DNA from: an uncultured Clostridium sp.
GTDB taxonomy: Bacteria; Bacillota; Clostridia; TANB77; CAG-508
Length of the DNA: 58,570 bases
Assembly (NCBI GenBank): GCA_947575605.1
Contig: CANPNZ010000009.1
Coordinates: 1 to 58,570, forward strand
Reading direction: 5' to 3'
Both the position numbers and the translations under genes were made by a program. Positions within the stretch are counted from its first letter, which is position 1; every line of letters starts with the position of its first letter. This document shows positions 29,955 to 42,000 of this stretch, in pieces. Below the pieces are notes generated by a model that was given only the letters and a program-made list of their open reading frames with translations, was not told where the DNA came from and searched no databases.

Positions 29955-32900
29955 CTATTTTAGTACAAATTTCTTAATTAAGACAATTCCTGATACCAAT
30001 ATTCCTAGTGAACTAATAGCTAATAATGTATAGGCTATATAGTTTATATCCAATCCTGTTGGTGGTACAATCGTTACAGTTGAGGATGTACTGTCATCTT
30101 GTTCATGATTACCAGCACTTGGGATATAATTTCCTGGTATCGTTATAACTGGTGCCCCCCATGTCTTTTGGATTTCTATGATTTCTGCTATATTAACCAT
30201 TGAAATTCCTTCGTCTAGTGCGGTATTAGACAATAATCGATACGCTTTTAATTGTTGTTCGGTTGACGTTCCTAGTTGTTCTTCTCCTTGTTCTTTCAGT
30301 CTTGGTTTTAGCTCTTCACTTAGTTTATTGATAATCAATACTCTTTGCGTGTCTTGTAATAATTTCTTCATTTCTTCTGTTTCTGCTAATAAACCTTGAT
30401 CGATTAATTCTTTCTTACTTTCTTGACTTTGTCTAATTTCTCCTAAATTGTTTTTATCTTCTATTGATATACTATTATCTAAATAGTCTATTACTTGTTT
30501 AGCATCTAATTGAACTAATTGACTTTTGTCTTCTGCATCATTGTCATCCTTAGGTATAATTCCATATTTGTAATAATCCTCATTTTTATAGTCTATTTCA
30601 CTAATATTGGTTATTTTTAATCCATAGTCAATTTCTAATTGTGCACTTTGTAATAGTTCCGTATCTACTTCAAATTTGACTTGTCCTTTATTTAACGATT
30701 CTGGAACAAATACAGCATGTTTTGCACCATTTACAATTTTTCCATTTTCAATTTTGGCATCAATTAATACGACTCCATTGGCTAATGTGATTTTAGCATT
30801 TCTAACGTCTTTATCTAGTTGTAATACTTGCTGTGCTCTTTTGGCAATTCCAAAATCTGTATTTCTTATATTGTATTGATATTCTTCTTTTATAAGTACA
30901 TATCCACTACTATCAAATTGTAATTCTCCTTTCTCATTTAAGATATATTGGTCATCTCCTTCTTTATCAAAGTATTCTGGATTGACTCTGAATTTAGGCG
31001 TGTATGCGTTTATGTTTGTTATCAAATCGGTTCCGCTCTAATTGAGATTCGCTGTCATACTCATTGATTATTTGTTTATTGCCATTTGTCATAATTTTTG
31101 ATTGTTCATCAATTTTTTCTCTTTCTGAATAATTATCGATAGCATCTGATTCATTGATATCTACATTGTCCTTATACCACTCTAGCTTATTGTTTTTGGC
31201 TTCATAAGATGCTTTATTTACAGTCGTGCTTTTATATTCTTGTACTTTGTATGTCTTATCTCCCCAAGTATAGACTACTTGATAATTGTCTGGTATAAAT
31301 CCAGATAATGTGAATTTTCCATCTTTATTTGTTGTTGCTTCAATCAGATCTAGTTCACTTTCTTGCTCGTATGGCTTGTTGTATTTCTTGGCTACTTCTG
31401 AAGTATTATCTGCTTTAACTAGTTTGACTTTTACATTTTGTATTCCCTTTTCTTGTTCTTTATCGTATCTACCATCACCTTGTCGAATTGTTCCTTGTTG
31501 TAGTTCTTCGCTTCCTGTCCCATCTTCAAATACAATTCCTGTTATCTTTCTTTCTCCTTGAAGTACAATTTGTAATCCAGGTGCTTTACCATTGTCATCT
31601 TCATATGTTTTCTTATCATTAATATCTATATTTCCTGGTTCTGAATCTGAATCTATGGCTGCATACACTTTTCCATCTTTTGTTTTAGTTGAGTAAGAAT
31701 TAATTTCTACAATATTATCCAATTTGATTTTCTTTTCAGGCATCATATTTACTATGTTTACTATTTGATTTGGGGTTACTTGTAATTGTATATAAAGGTC
31801 ACTTTGCTTTTGGTTTTCTACTTCTAAATTTGTGCCTATTTTTACCTTTTTATAACTTCCTTGTGTTTCCAAATTTGTAATCGTTGTGTTATTGTCTCTT
31901 TTTACGGTTCCATCTTCATTGACTTCTTTTCCTATGTTTTCTACTTTCATGTCTTCATATTTTTCATCATAATAATCAATAAATTCATTGACTGTTGTTG
32001 TAATTTCATCTCCTGTATTATTTACTACTCCTATGTGATAGGTTACTTCCACTTTTAGTTTTTTACTTTCGTCTCCCTCTCCATTGTAATAAATATCAGA
32101 TGCGTAAACGCCCCTTGTATATGACATATTTCCATATCGATCTTCTGATTCATATTTTACTTTTGGAGTTATATCATACCATTTTTCTTTTTTCTCTTCA
32201 TTATATTCTACCGCATTGATAAATCTTTCGTCATACTTATAAACATGTTCTATACCATTTATACTAACTTTTACACTGTATATATCCTTCTCTACATTTA
32301 AATCTATTTTGGCTCTTTTTACAATTCCTAAATTGATATTTTTGATTTCTGTTATATTGTTTTTTCTGATATCATCTACGGAACATATTTTATTTAAGTT
32401 TCCTCCATAGGCATTTTTAGTATTAGCTTTTATGATATACTGAGAATCTACATTACTAACAGGATCTCTAGTTTCTTTGTCTTCTTCGTATCCATAGTTA
32501 TATTTCGTTTTATCCCCATACAACAATTTACTTTCATGTTTTTCCAAATCTCTATCATAGGATAATTTGTGTTGATTTGACTGTCCATAAGTTATCGTCT
32601 GGTATCCATTATTGAATGTTTCTCTATTTCCTCCTTCTGTTGCTTTGCTACCATTGCTTTTATTGGTATTAACGGCTACATTTTGGTAACTCATTCCGTT
32701 GTATTCAAATTCAATATAATAATTTTCTAGTTTATCAATTTCTATTTTCTTAAATTCATATTCTCCATTACTATTGGTGGTTACTTCTTTTGGCTTTTCT
32801 TGTCCTGTCGCATCTATTAATTGAACTTTTATGCCTTGTAGTCGTTTATCCATTATATCTTGCCCATCGTTCTTCCAAAGCCCATTACTAGTGTTGTGTT

Positions 32901-35900
32901 CTTTGGCTTCTTCTCCTCCTAAATAAGAAATATCTTCCCATACATAACCTGATAAATCTACATATTTTCTTTTGTTAAATACATATAATGTATTCATATT
33001 TGTACTTCCTACTTTTCTTCTATCAATAGTTACATTACAATTATTTCCATCGCCAGTAATGCTACCACTTCGCCACGAAATATAATTATTATCTATTTCA
33101 TAATAATTCGTATTTCCTCCCAACTCCTTCTCTATTGCTATATAGTCTCCTGTGCGTATATTATAAAGTTGTATACGTCCATTATTACCTGTAATAAATG
33201 TTGTTGCTTTACTTTCTTGTAATGTTAACTTAAATGTACCATCTTTTCCTACTTCAAAATTTGTTACCTTGTCTATCTTTTCTCCCTTATTATTTTCGAA
33301 TCTTACATATTTATATTTTTCATCCGCTTCATCATAATATTTTATCTTAAAGCTTACTCCTGATAGTTTAACATTATCATTATCAAGATCTTCTTTTATA
33401 ATTTGTAGATTTCCTGTTTGTCTCGTATTTTTCATATTATAAGTTGTCGTACTTCCACTTTTTACTTTTTTCGTTACCCATGTACCATCATTATCTTCAT
33501 ATCCATAATAAGGATTTTTTTCTTCATTGATGTCATATTTTCCTACTTTTAAGTTATGAATTAAAATTCTTCCATTCTCATCTGTTACAAATATTGTAGC
33601 TTTATCATCATCTTCTTCTTTCTGTATATCTGCTACCGTAACTTCTCCAGTTACCTTATCCTTCCATCTACCATTTTCTTTTATTCTTAAATATTCTCCA
33701 TCTTCATCTTGTATCGTAAATTGTACTCCTTTAAATTTAATGCTAGGATCATCCTTATCTATTTTTATGATTTCTAGACTTCCTCTCTCATTTGTCCATT
33801 CTATTGTGTCTTCATAATCTTCCTCTTCTTCTATAGGAGGGTTTAAATCTGGAACAAGAACATACTCACTTGTTATAATTGGTTGCCAAGTACCATCAGT
33901 TCCATCCTTCTCATAAATCAGTCTTTCCCATACTTCTCTTGTTATTTTCTTTTTTACTTTTCCGCTTTGCTGTAACTTTAATCTTCTTTAGTCCATTTCC
34001 TTCTTTTATTTTTATATAAAAGGTTTTACTACTTCCTCCTGATAAAGATTGAGAACTAGCTGTTACTCCATTTACATTACAAATTTTCACATTACTTTTA
34101 CTAACTGTGCTATTATTGTTATTTGTTACATTCCACGAAATTGTTACATTATCTCCTCCTGTACAGTCATAGGTAAAAGGTCCGTATATCTCCCAATTTG
34201 TTTTAACTGTTTTTTTATTTACTATTTTACTTTCTTCTATTGTTTTTACATAAAGAATATCTCTACTTCCTCTTCTACTTAAATCAAATTCTCCTTCAAT
34301 AGATTCTTTTTCATTTCTATATTGGGTTTCAGTAGCTCCAAAATCATTACTATTATCTAAAGCATTATTTCCACTAGCAAATCTCCTAAAAGTATATAGG
34401 AGGTTTTCTCCTCTTGCTGTTTTCGTATGATTGGTACACCAGCCTGTACCAGTTGGCCCACCTGTAAATAAATGATTTCCTTTGTATAGAAAATACTGTG
34501 CATCTCTATAATCTCCAAATACATTAGAAGATGAATATAAAGTTACCACCATAAATATAGCTAAAAATGTCATTTTATTAATATTTTTGCTATTTATCTT
34601 TCCTTTTTTATATAAATATACTACTATAACACTAAGCACTATTATTGTAAAAATTATAATAGCAATATACACAATAGCTCCTGTACTAACAGAAATAATA
34701 ATATCTGCATTAGCTGTATTATTTCCTTCATTCGTATCCATTGTTCCTATTATGCTTACTTTATTGCTAAAAGTCCCTGTGGTATTAGCAGTCATTTGTT
34801 TGGTAGCAATTAAAGTTAATTCTATGCTTTCTCCTGCTTCTATCTTCCTGTTAGAAATACTCGTATTAACCAATTCTCCTTTTGTATTTTTACTCCAATT
34901 GCTATTTTGTGTTGTTGAAAAACTTAGTTCATCTGGCAAATAATCTACAATCTGATTAATTGTTCCAGCAGCTTCCCCCTCATTGGTTATTACGATTTTA
35001 TATTGTATTGTAACAGTAGCTCCTTCTATTTCCTTTGCTCTTATTTCTGTTTTAGCAAGCGTTTTATTACCATAGTTATATTCCTTCGTTCCTTTTACTG
35101 TTTTTACAGTAACTTTATTGATATATTTATCAATTTTAAAGTCACAAAGTTTATTTTCAATTAATCCAATATCTATATTACTTACTGATTTACTTAATTG
35201 TATAGCATCTGTAATGCCTACTTCAACTTGTTTACCTGACAAATTGATTGTTTTATTAATCGCATCTGAATTGTTGGAACTACTTACTCCTGATTTCTGA
35301 TATTCTGTTAGTTGATAATTATTGGTATCATATTTAAAAGCAACTAAATAATTTCCCTTTTTTATGTCAGAAAATTCATATCTTCCATCATGATTTGTTT
35401 TAGCTGTACTTTTTATGGTATTAGCATCTGCAATATCCATTAACATTACTGTCATACCATTTACTACGCTTTCTTCTGAGGATCTTTCACCATCTTGATT
35501 TTCGTCAATCCATGCTATTCCTGATATACTATAACTATTTTCTGATGGTTCTTCGCTACCTTCTGGATTATCTAGATTGTCTGGATCATCTGGTTCATCT
35601 GGTTCGTTTGGTGTATTGGGATCGTCTGGTTCTTCTTCATCATAATCATAAGGAAGTATAGTATGTGCTATTGTATTTGTGGTCTTAATAGCTATTTGAT
35701 TTCCTGTTACTGTTGCATTATTTTCAATTTTAGTTTCTTTTTCTACAAAACCAGCTGTTGTTTCTATTTTTACTTTGGCTGTTTCTCCTTTTGGTATTAC
35801 TATACGTATGTCAACATCAGGAAGTTTATTTCCATTTGAATCTGTATATTTACCAGAAATTTTTTTGGTTACATCTTCTATTTTCTCAAAAGTATTTTTC

Positions 35901-38671
35901 CCTGTTTCATCTGATTTCATTTCCCAATTATCATAAGTAACTTTCACAGGGTTTAATTCCTTTGGTAAAAAATCAGATAGTTTTATTGATATATTATCTG
36001 GAGAATTAGTAGCTAATACATTGCTACCACCAATATTTTGAATGGTTATTTCATAATCTATTGGTTGCTCATATTGGACTTTTTCTCCTTCATTTGGAGA
36101 AGTCATAGAAACTTTTACATTTTGATAAGCAATCTCTACTCTATTTTCATTAGATATGTATTGTTTTCCATCCAAAATTGCTTCTATGTAAGAAGTTAAT
36201 TCTATGGCTGATTTATTTACTGATTGATCAAGATCTGATTTATGAATTTGCACTTGAAATTCATAATAACAATTGGTTTGTAATTTAGTTGTAATAATAT
36301 TATCATCAGAAATTCGTAAATCTAATTGTCTAATTGGTTCTTCTCCTGGTAGTACTTCTTCTTCACTTTCATAAACGGTATCGCTATAATCTTCTTCTGT
36401 TGCTACAAAACTAGAAGGATCCTCTACAATATGATTTATACGAGTAATTGTTCTTAGCGAAAAGGCTTTTGGCAAATGTATATTTACCTCTACTTCTTCC
36501 TCTCTATCAGAAACTAAATTTACACCATATGCCCAACCTCCATAATCAATTAGTGAATTCATAAACAATTGTACTTCTGAAGGTTCTACCTTATTTGTAA
36601 TAGAATAACTTTGTGCAAACTCATTACCTACAAATACATTCATATCTGTATTAATTGTTTGATTTTCTTTTCCTTCTGGTAAGTCATTTATTTTTACTTC
36701 ATAAAAAGTATCAATAGATTTTCCTGCTTCTATTTTTCCTATGTCTATTTGTTTTTCTCTTAAATTTTCTTGAAAATTATATTGATATTTTTGACGATAA
36801 TCATAATAATTTGCGTCTAACTCTCCATACGTTACTCCCTCTGGTATACTAGCAACTATTTTTACATCGTTTATATCTTCGTCGGATGTATTTGTTACTT
36901 TTATATTATATTTAATATATTCTCCCTCATAAACCGTATCGTCATTTTTTATGATTGTGCTACCTTTAGTTGGTGCTACTTCTAGCTTTATACTATCATT
37001 ATTTTCTGTTAATGGCTGTGGCATTGACTCTAATGTTGATGCTGTATTATAGAAAATGGGACTATTTACCTCTTCCATTACTTCTTCTTGATAGTTTTTT
37101 ATTCCAATGGGTATTTCTTTATTTCCTATTTCTGTACTTCCATCGATTGTATATTGGTTACTATAAAATATCTTTAGTGTTTCTTCTGTACTTTCTATCT
37201 CTTTCTTTAAAATAACACTGGTTTCTATTTTTACATCTGTTATTAATGCTAAACTATTTTCATCGTATTGTGTTTGTTCTCCTGTTAATTCTACTACCAT
37301 AACCAAATTTCCATTTTCACTGGTAACTATGGTAGGATTTTGTAATTCTAATCCATTGGCATACATGATAGATGAATCGCCTAATATTACTTTTTCTACT
37401 TGATTTGGAAATTCTATTTGTAAGCATGGATTTTTAAACATATTATTTTTTACGGTATTAGCATTTAAGTTAATGTCAAATGTAACTTCATTTTGTTGTT
37501 GATTGCTCCAGTTAGTATTACTCATATTTACATTTACTGTTGTTTTTGCTTCTTTGATTGGACAAAAACTTTCTTGTATATCTTGTCTTCCATTCAGCTG
37601 TATCATACTTTTTACACTTACATTTTGGAAGTCTAACATACTGTCTTTGATTTCTTTCGTATGCTCTAAATTTAAAATTCCTTCTTCTTGAATATTGCTT
37701 GTTTTTATATTAATAGCTTCTGGTTCATTTTCATAATCAATTACAATTGTTCTATCTGCATTAAATTCTGTATTTTCATCTATGGTTATTATATTATTTC
37801 CTTCTATGTCTGTTATTTCTAATTTTCCTTCTTTTCCTAATAGTTTTTCTATTTCTGACTTTTTAATTTTTGTATTTTTATAAACTAATCTTTGATTATT
37901 CTCTAAATCACTAATTGATTCCTCTTCTCCGTTATTTTCTATTCTTACGAAGGTATCACTTATTAACATTTCAATATCTTCTTGTGCTTCTTTTTTACTA
38001 ACAATAATTTGATCTTTTTGACTATATGATGTGGTATACGTAGTTCCATTAATTATATTTGATTTCATATAACCATTGTAAATCTCTTGCGCTTTACTAT
38101 GAATAGAAGTTAAGTCCCCTATATTTCCTGTAACATGATACTGATATTGCTCTTCTTCCGTAATTACCCTATCTTCTTCCTCTTCTAATATTATCTTTGC
38201 TGTTACTTTACTTCGTAATTCTCTCTCTAAGTTATCTTCTGTATAAGTATCATAATAAGCAATTACAAAATAATCCTCATTTTGATTCTGATTATCTTCT
38301 TGCATTAATAATACTCCACTTATCTCATCATATTGACTAGCTTGTTCTCTATTAGCATCTTGGGTAATTACTTTTACTTTGTTAGGATATTTTCCTTCTA
38401 TTTGATCCAAGCTAACTATTGTTTCTTTGTGATTTACTGGTATTACTTCTTTCCCATATTCTATTCTACTCTTGATTTCATATTGTACTAATGTTCCTTT
38501 GTCTTGTTCTGATAGAGAATAGTTAATATATTTATCTAATTTACTTTCTATCACAATTTTAGTATCTTCTGCACCATAACTATTAAATGGCAAAAATCGG
38601 CTTGCAAAAATTAGACACAAAATAAGTCCTAAAATTAAATAGGTATAGGCTACTACTTTTTTCTTCTTCAT
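29955..38671 (-). CDS. 2904-residue fused surface protein, needs two +1 recodings at CGGA
   Basis: Starts at ATG 38671 with GGAGG 6 bases upstream. Three open segments (1569, 976 and 359 residues) join through CGGA at 33961-33964 and at 31032-31035. Order: signal segment (residues 5-34); DUF11-like repeats; an SdrD-type module (ISGIAWIDENQDGERSSEE) near residue 1050; a membrane helix (about 1330-1354) with KKGK; a second helix (about 1367-1385); an ectodomain with GWCTNHTK; collagen-adhesin type B modules (DLSGYVWEDISYLGGEEA); and a sortase-like end VPPTG with a membrane helix and KKFVLK. It is collinear with two separate neighbours, 43356-48173 then 39071-43339, so it looks like their fused paralogue. 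Both frame joins fall in regions where the neighbour reads through. Probably a cell-surface adhesin. Confidence 0.82.
31032..31035 (-). other. +1 recoding site CGGA (site 4, second in giant gene)
   Basis: Minus-strand codons TTA GAG CGG AAC. The zero frame ends 13 codons on. The +1 frame continues GTDLITNINAY and then FGIAKRAQQV, which aligns with FGIVERAKQEM of the paralogue at 39071-43339. Confidence 0.88.
33961..33964 (-). other. +1 recoding site CGGA (site 3, first in giant gene)
   Basis: Minus-strand codons GCA AAG CGG AAA. The zero frame ends 17 codons on. The +1 frame is open for 976 residues, beginning GKVKKKITREVWERLIYEKD. Confidence 0.88.
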
Positions 38672-38902
38672 AATTTACCTCCGTCAATAATTGTCCTTAA
38701 TTATATAGTACACACTATTTGACAGAAAATCAACGACCTTATTTTTCCATTTATTTGTTGCACTTCTTAGGTCTTTACGGAAGCAGTTTTCCGCCTTTTT
38801 ATGACTGTTTTTTTAAGTTTATTTTACAAATCTGCAATACTTGTAATATTTAATAGTAAAAATAGCTCTAACTTATTATTTACGTAAGATTTGCCAGATA
38901 AT
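38672..38902. other. Upstream region of the giant surface gene
   Basis: Holds the CGGAGG ribosome binding site and an AT-rich presumed promoter region; no gene seen. The MITE at 38903-39014 and a terminator follow. Confidence 0.45.
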
Positions 38903-39014
38903 GTGCCATTGGGGACGGACCTTTTTGGCAACTTTTTATATTTATGATTATTTAGATTGTATAGTATATAAAAATTAATAAAAAGTTGCCAAAAAGGTCC
39001 GTCCCCAATGGCAC
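38903..39014. mobile_element. GGGGACGG-family MITE-like inverted repeat
   Basis: Arms GTGCCATTGGGGACGGACC plus TTTTTGGCAA (38903-38931) and exact complement (38986-39014). The loop contains TTTAGATTGTATAGTATATA, shared with the copies at 12828 and 20837. Confidence 0.9.
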
Positions 39015-39021
39015 AAAGGAA

Positions 39022-39051
39022 AAAAAGTAGAAGATTTCTCCTCTACTTTTT
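39022..39051 (-). terminator. Terminator of the 39071-43339 gene
   Basis: Minus strand AAAAAGTAGA pairs with TCTACTTTTT, followed by further T's. Confidence 0.8.
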
Positions 39052-39070
39052 CGTTATGATTCTGTACTTA

Positions 39071-42000
39071 TTAAAGTACTTTCTTTTTAATGATAACCAC
39101 TCCTGCTCCTAAGATAAGTAGTACTGTTGTTCCAAGTACGATTGGTACGATATAATTTTGGTTTTCACCTGTTGCTGGTGTAACAATCGTTGTTTCTGCC
39201 ATACTATCATCTACTTCATGTGATGCTCCTCCAGGTACATAGTTACCTGGTATAGGTTCTGGTTTACGACCACCTGGTCTATTTATTTTTATGATTTCTG
39301 TTTCATTGTCTAGTGAAATTTCATCTGTTGTTGATAATACTTTAGAAACATTCAATGTTACTTCTGCTTGACTTTGTTGTTTATTCTTTATTTCTAGTCC
39401 ATCTTTTATAGCTGGTTCTAATTCGTTGTCTTTTAATTTTTCTGTATAAAGAATCCATTTTTCTCCTATATCAGAGCCTATTACTTCTGCTGATACTAAA
39501 TCTTCTGTTTGAAGTTGCTCTTTTGTTTTAATCTCCCAATCTGGATTATTCTTCTCGTTAAAGAACCAATCTTTATCTAAGTAGTCAATAATCGATGTTG
39601 GTGTCATGGTTATAGGTTTTCCTTCAACAATTTCATAGTGATAGAATTTTTCGGATAAGTAATCTAATTCGCTGTTATTGGTTGCTGTAATGACATAACC
39701 TACTTCTAAAGTCGTTCCTTGAATTAGCTCATTATCTAGTTCTAGTCTAATAAATCCATTGCTTGGTGTTATATTAGGATCTGGTTTCATATAAGTAATG
39801 CTATTTTGCTCTCCTGTTACGTTTCCATTTTCATCAATTTGCAAGTCTACAATTACATTTCCATTTGCTAATGTTACTTTTAAGGTTCCAACTCTTTTAT
39901 TCAAGGTCATCTCTTGTTTTGCTCTTTCTACAATTCCAAAGTCTATATCCTTAACAAAATAGTCTTCTGGTACAAAGATGTCTCCGTCTGTTATGGTTGT
40001 TAGAGATGGTGTTGTTCCTTTCTTAACATCTTTATCTTCAGTATCATCAGCATCAGCTTTTTCAATACCCATTCCCATCATTGGGGTTGTAGCATCCATT
40101 TGATGTCTTTTTATTGTTGCTTTCTTATGCGTAACCTCTCTTATTTCTTCGTCAATTTGAATTCTTGAACCTTTTGGCTCATCTTGAGGCTTATTGTAAT
40201 TGTCCATCGCATCACTATATCTAATACCTTCTTTTATATGCCAAGTTAAGCCATTTTGTCTGTTTTGTTCTTTATAGATAGTTGATTTATAGTCTTGTAC
40301 CGTATAGGTTTCATTACCCCATGTATAGGTTAAGGTATATTCACCTGGAATATAATCTTTAATCGTAAAATTACCATCGCTATCTGTTTTTTTTGTATAT
40401 ACTTCTCCTATTTCTCCATTTTCTTTGTGTTCTGTAAGGGTAACTTCTACTCCTGCAATACCTGTTTCACCATCTTCATAAGTTCCATTACCTCGACGAA
40501 CTTTTCCTGTCATAATACTATTTGCATTTTGTCCCTCTTCTGGAATAACATCATCTTCAAATACTTTACCCGTAATTTGTCTTTCAGCGGCCAATTCTAA
40601 TCTCAATCCTGGTGCTTTACAGTTATCATCTTCATAGGTATTATTATCTCCTGGTACTGTGTTTCCTGGATTAGAATCTGTGTCAATTCCTGCATAAATT
40701 TGACCATTTTTATCATAAGTTGAGTAAGAATTAACTTCTGTTATATTTAGTAAACTGTCCTTCTCGTCTAAAGCTTTTTTAATAGCCTCTCTATTTAGTG
40801 CAAATTGTACATAGATACTTTTTGTTTTTCCTGGTTCTATTTTGTCGGTTTTATCTGTATTTATGATGACTTTCTTATAATCGTTATTGTAATCACTGAC
40901 ACTAATATTTCCTACCAGTTTTTCTTTTTCTAAGTGTGCAATATCACCATTTGGATTTCCTGTTTTTTCATCTAATTTGGTTCCAACATTTACGATTTCA
41001 TAATTACTATCAAAATAATCTACCAAACTATTAACTTGTGCATATAAACTGCTTGCTGGTGTTTCATTTCCCATTCTTATTTCATAAGTTATATAGGCTT
41101 TTAGCTCTTTGCTCCTATCCTCTTCATTTTCATAGTTAATGTCTGATTTGTATACTGGTCTTGAATAAGTCACTGTATTATATCTATTTTCAAATCCAAA
41201 TTTAACTCCTACATTGAAGCCATCTCCATATTCTCCTGCATTTAAAAATCTGTTTTTATATAAATAGGTATGTTCATAACCATTAATGGTTAATCTTACA
41301 TTTTCAATGTCTTGGTCTAATGCAATGTCTGGTTGTGCTCTTTTATATAATCCTAAGTTAATGTATTTGATTTCTTCTGTTCCTTCTCCAAGTCGTTTAT
41401 ATTCATTTTGAAGACCAAACTTAGCATCCCTTGTTTGAGCTGTTATACTAAAGAATTTTCCTTGCGGCGTTAAGGTTACCACGTCTTTTGTTTCTGTATA
41501 TTGTGCTTGATTGATAAATTCTGCGGTGTGTCCATTAATTCGATAGGTTAGATTATCATGTTTTACATTTCCTTTCGCATCTCTTGTAAATCCAGTATCT
41601 CTAGTTCTTCCTTCTATGCTACTAAAATTCTTGTTGAATTCTTCTCGACTCATGTCTTTTCTACTAAATTCACTGTCATCTTTTTCCTCTTTTGCTTTTT
41701 CTGCTGCTTTGGATCCAGAATCTTTTGTAATGGCTGGCGTTACATTTGTATAAGTTAATCCATCGTATTCAAATTCGACATAATAATCGGCTAAATTGTC
41801 TATTAATACATCTTCAAATAAGTATTCACCATGTCCATTGTTACCTTCATATCGATTTAGTGCTGAAGTTTTTGTTTCCATCAGTTGACCATCTTTATTT
41901 TTTGCAATTTCTCCCGTTTCTACTTCTTTTACTCGTACTGTAATGCCATCAAATAATCTATCATTTACGTCTTCTTTTTCATCTTTATAAAGTCCATTGG

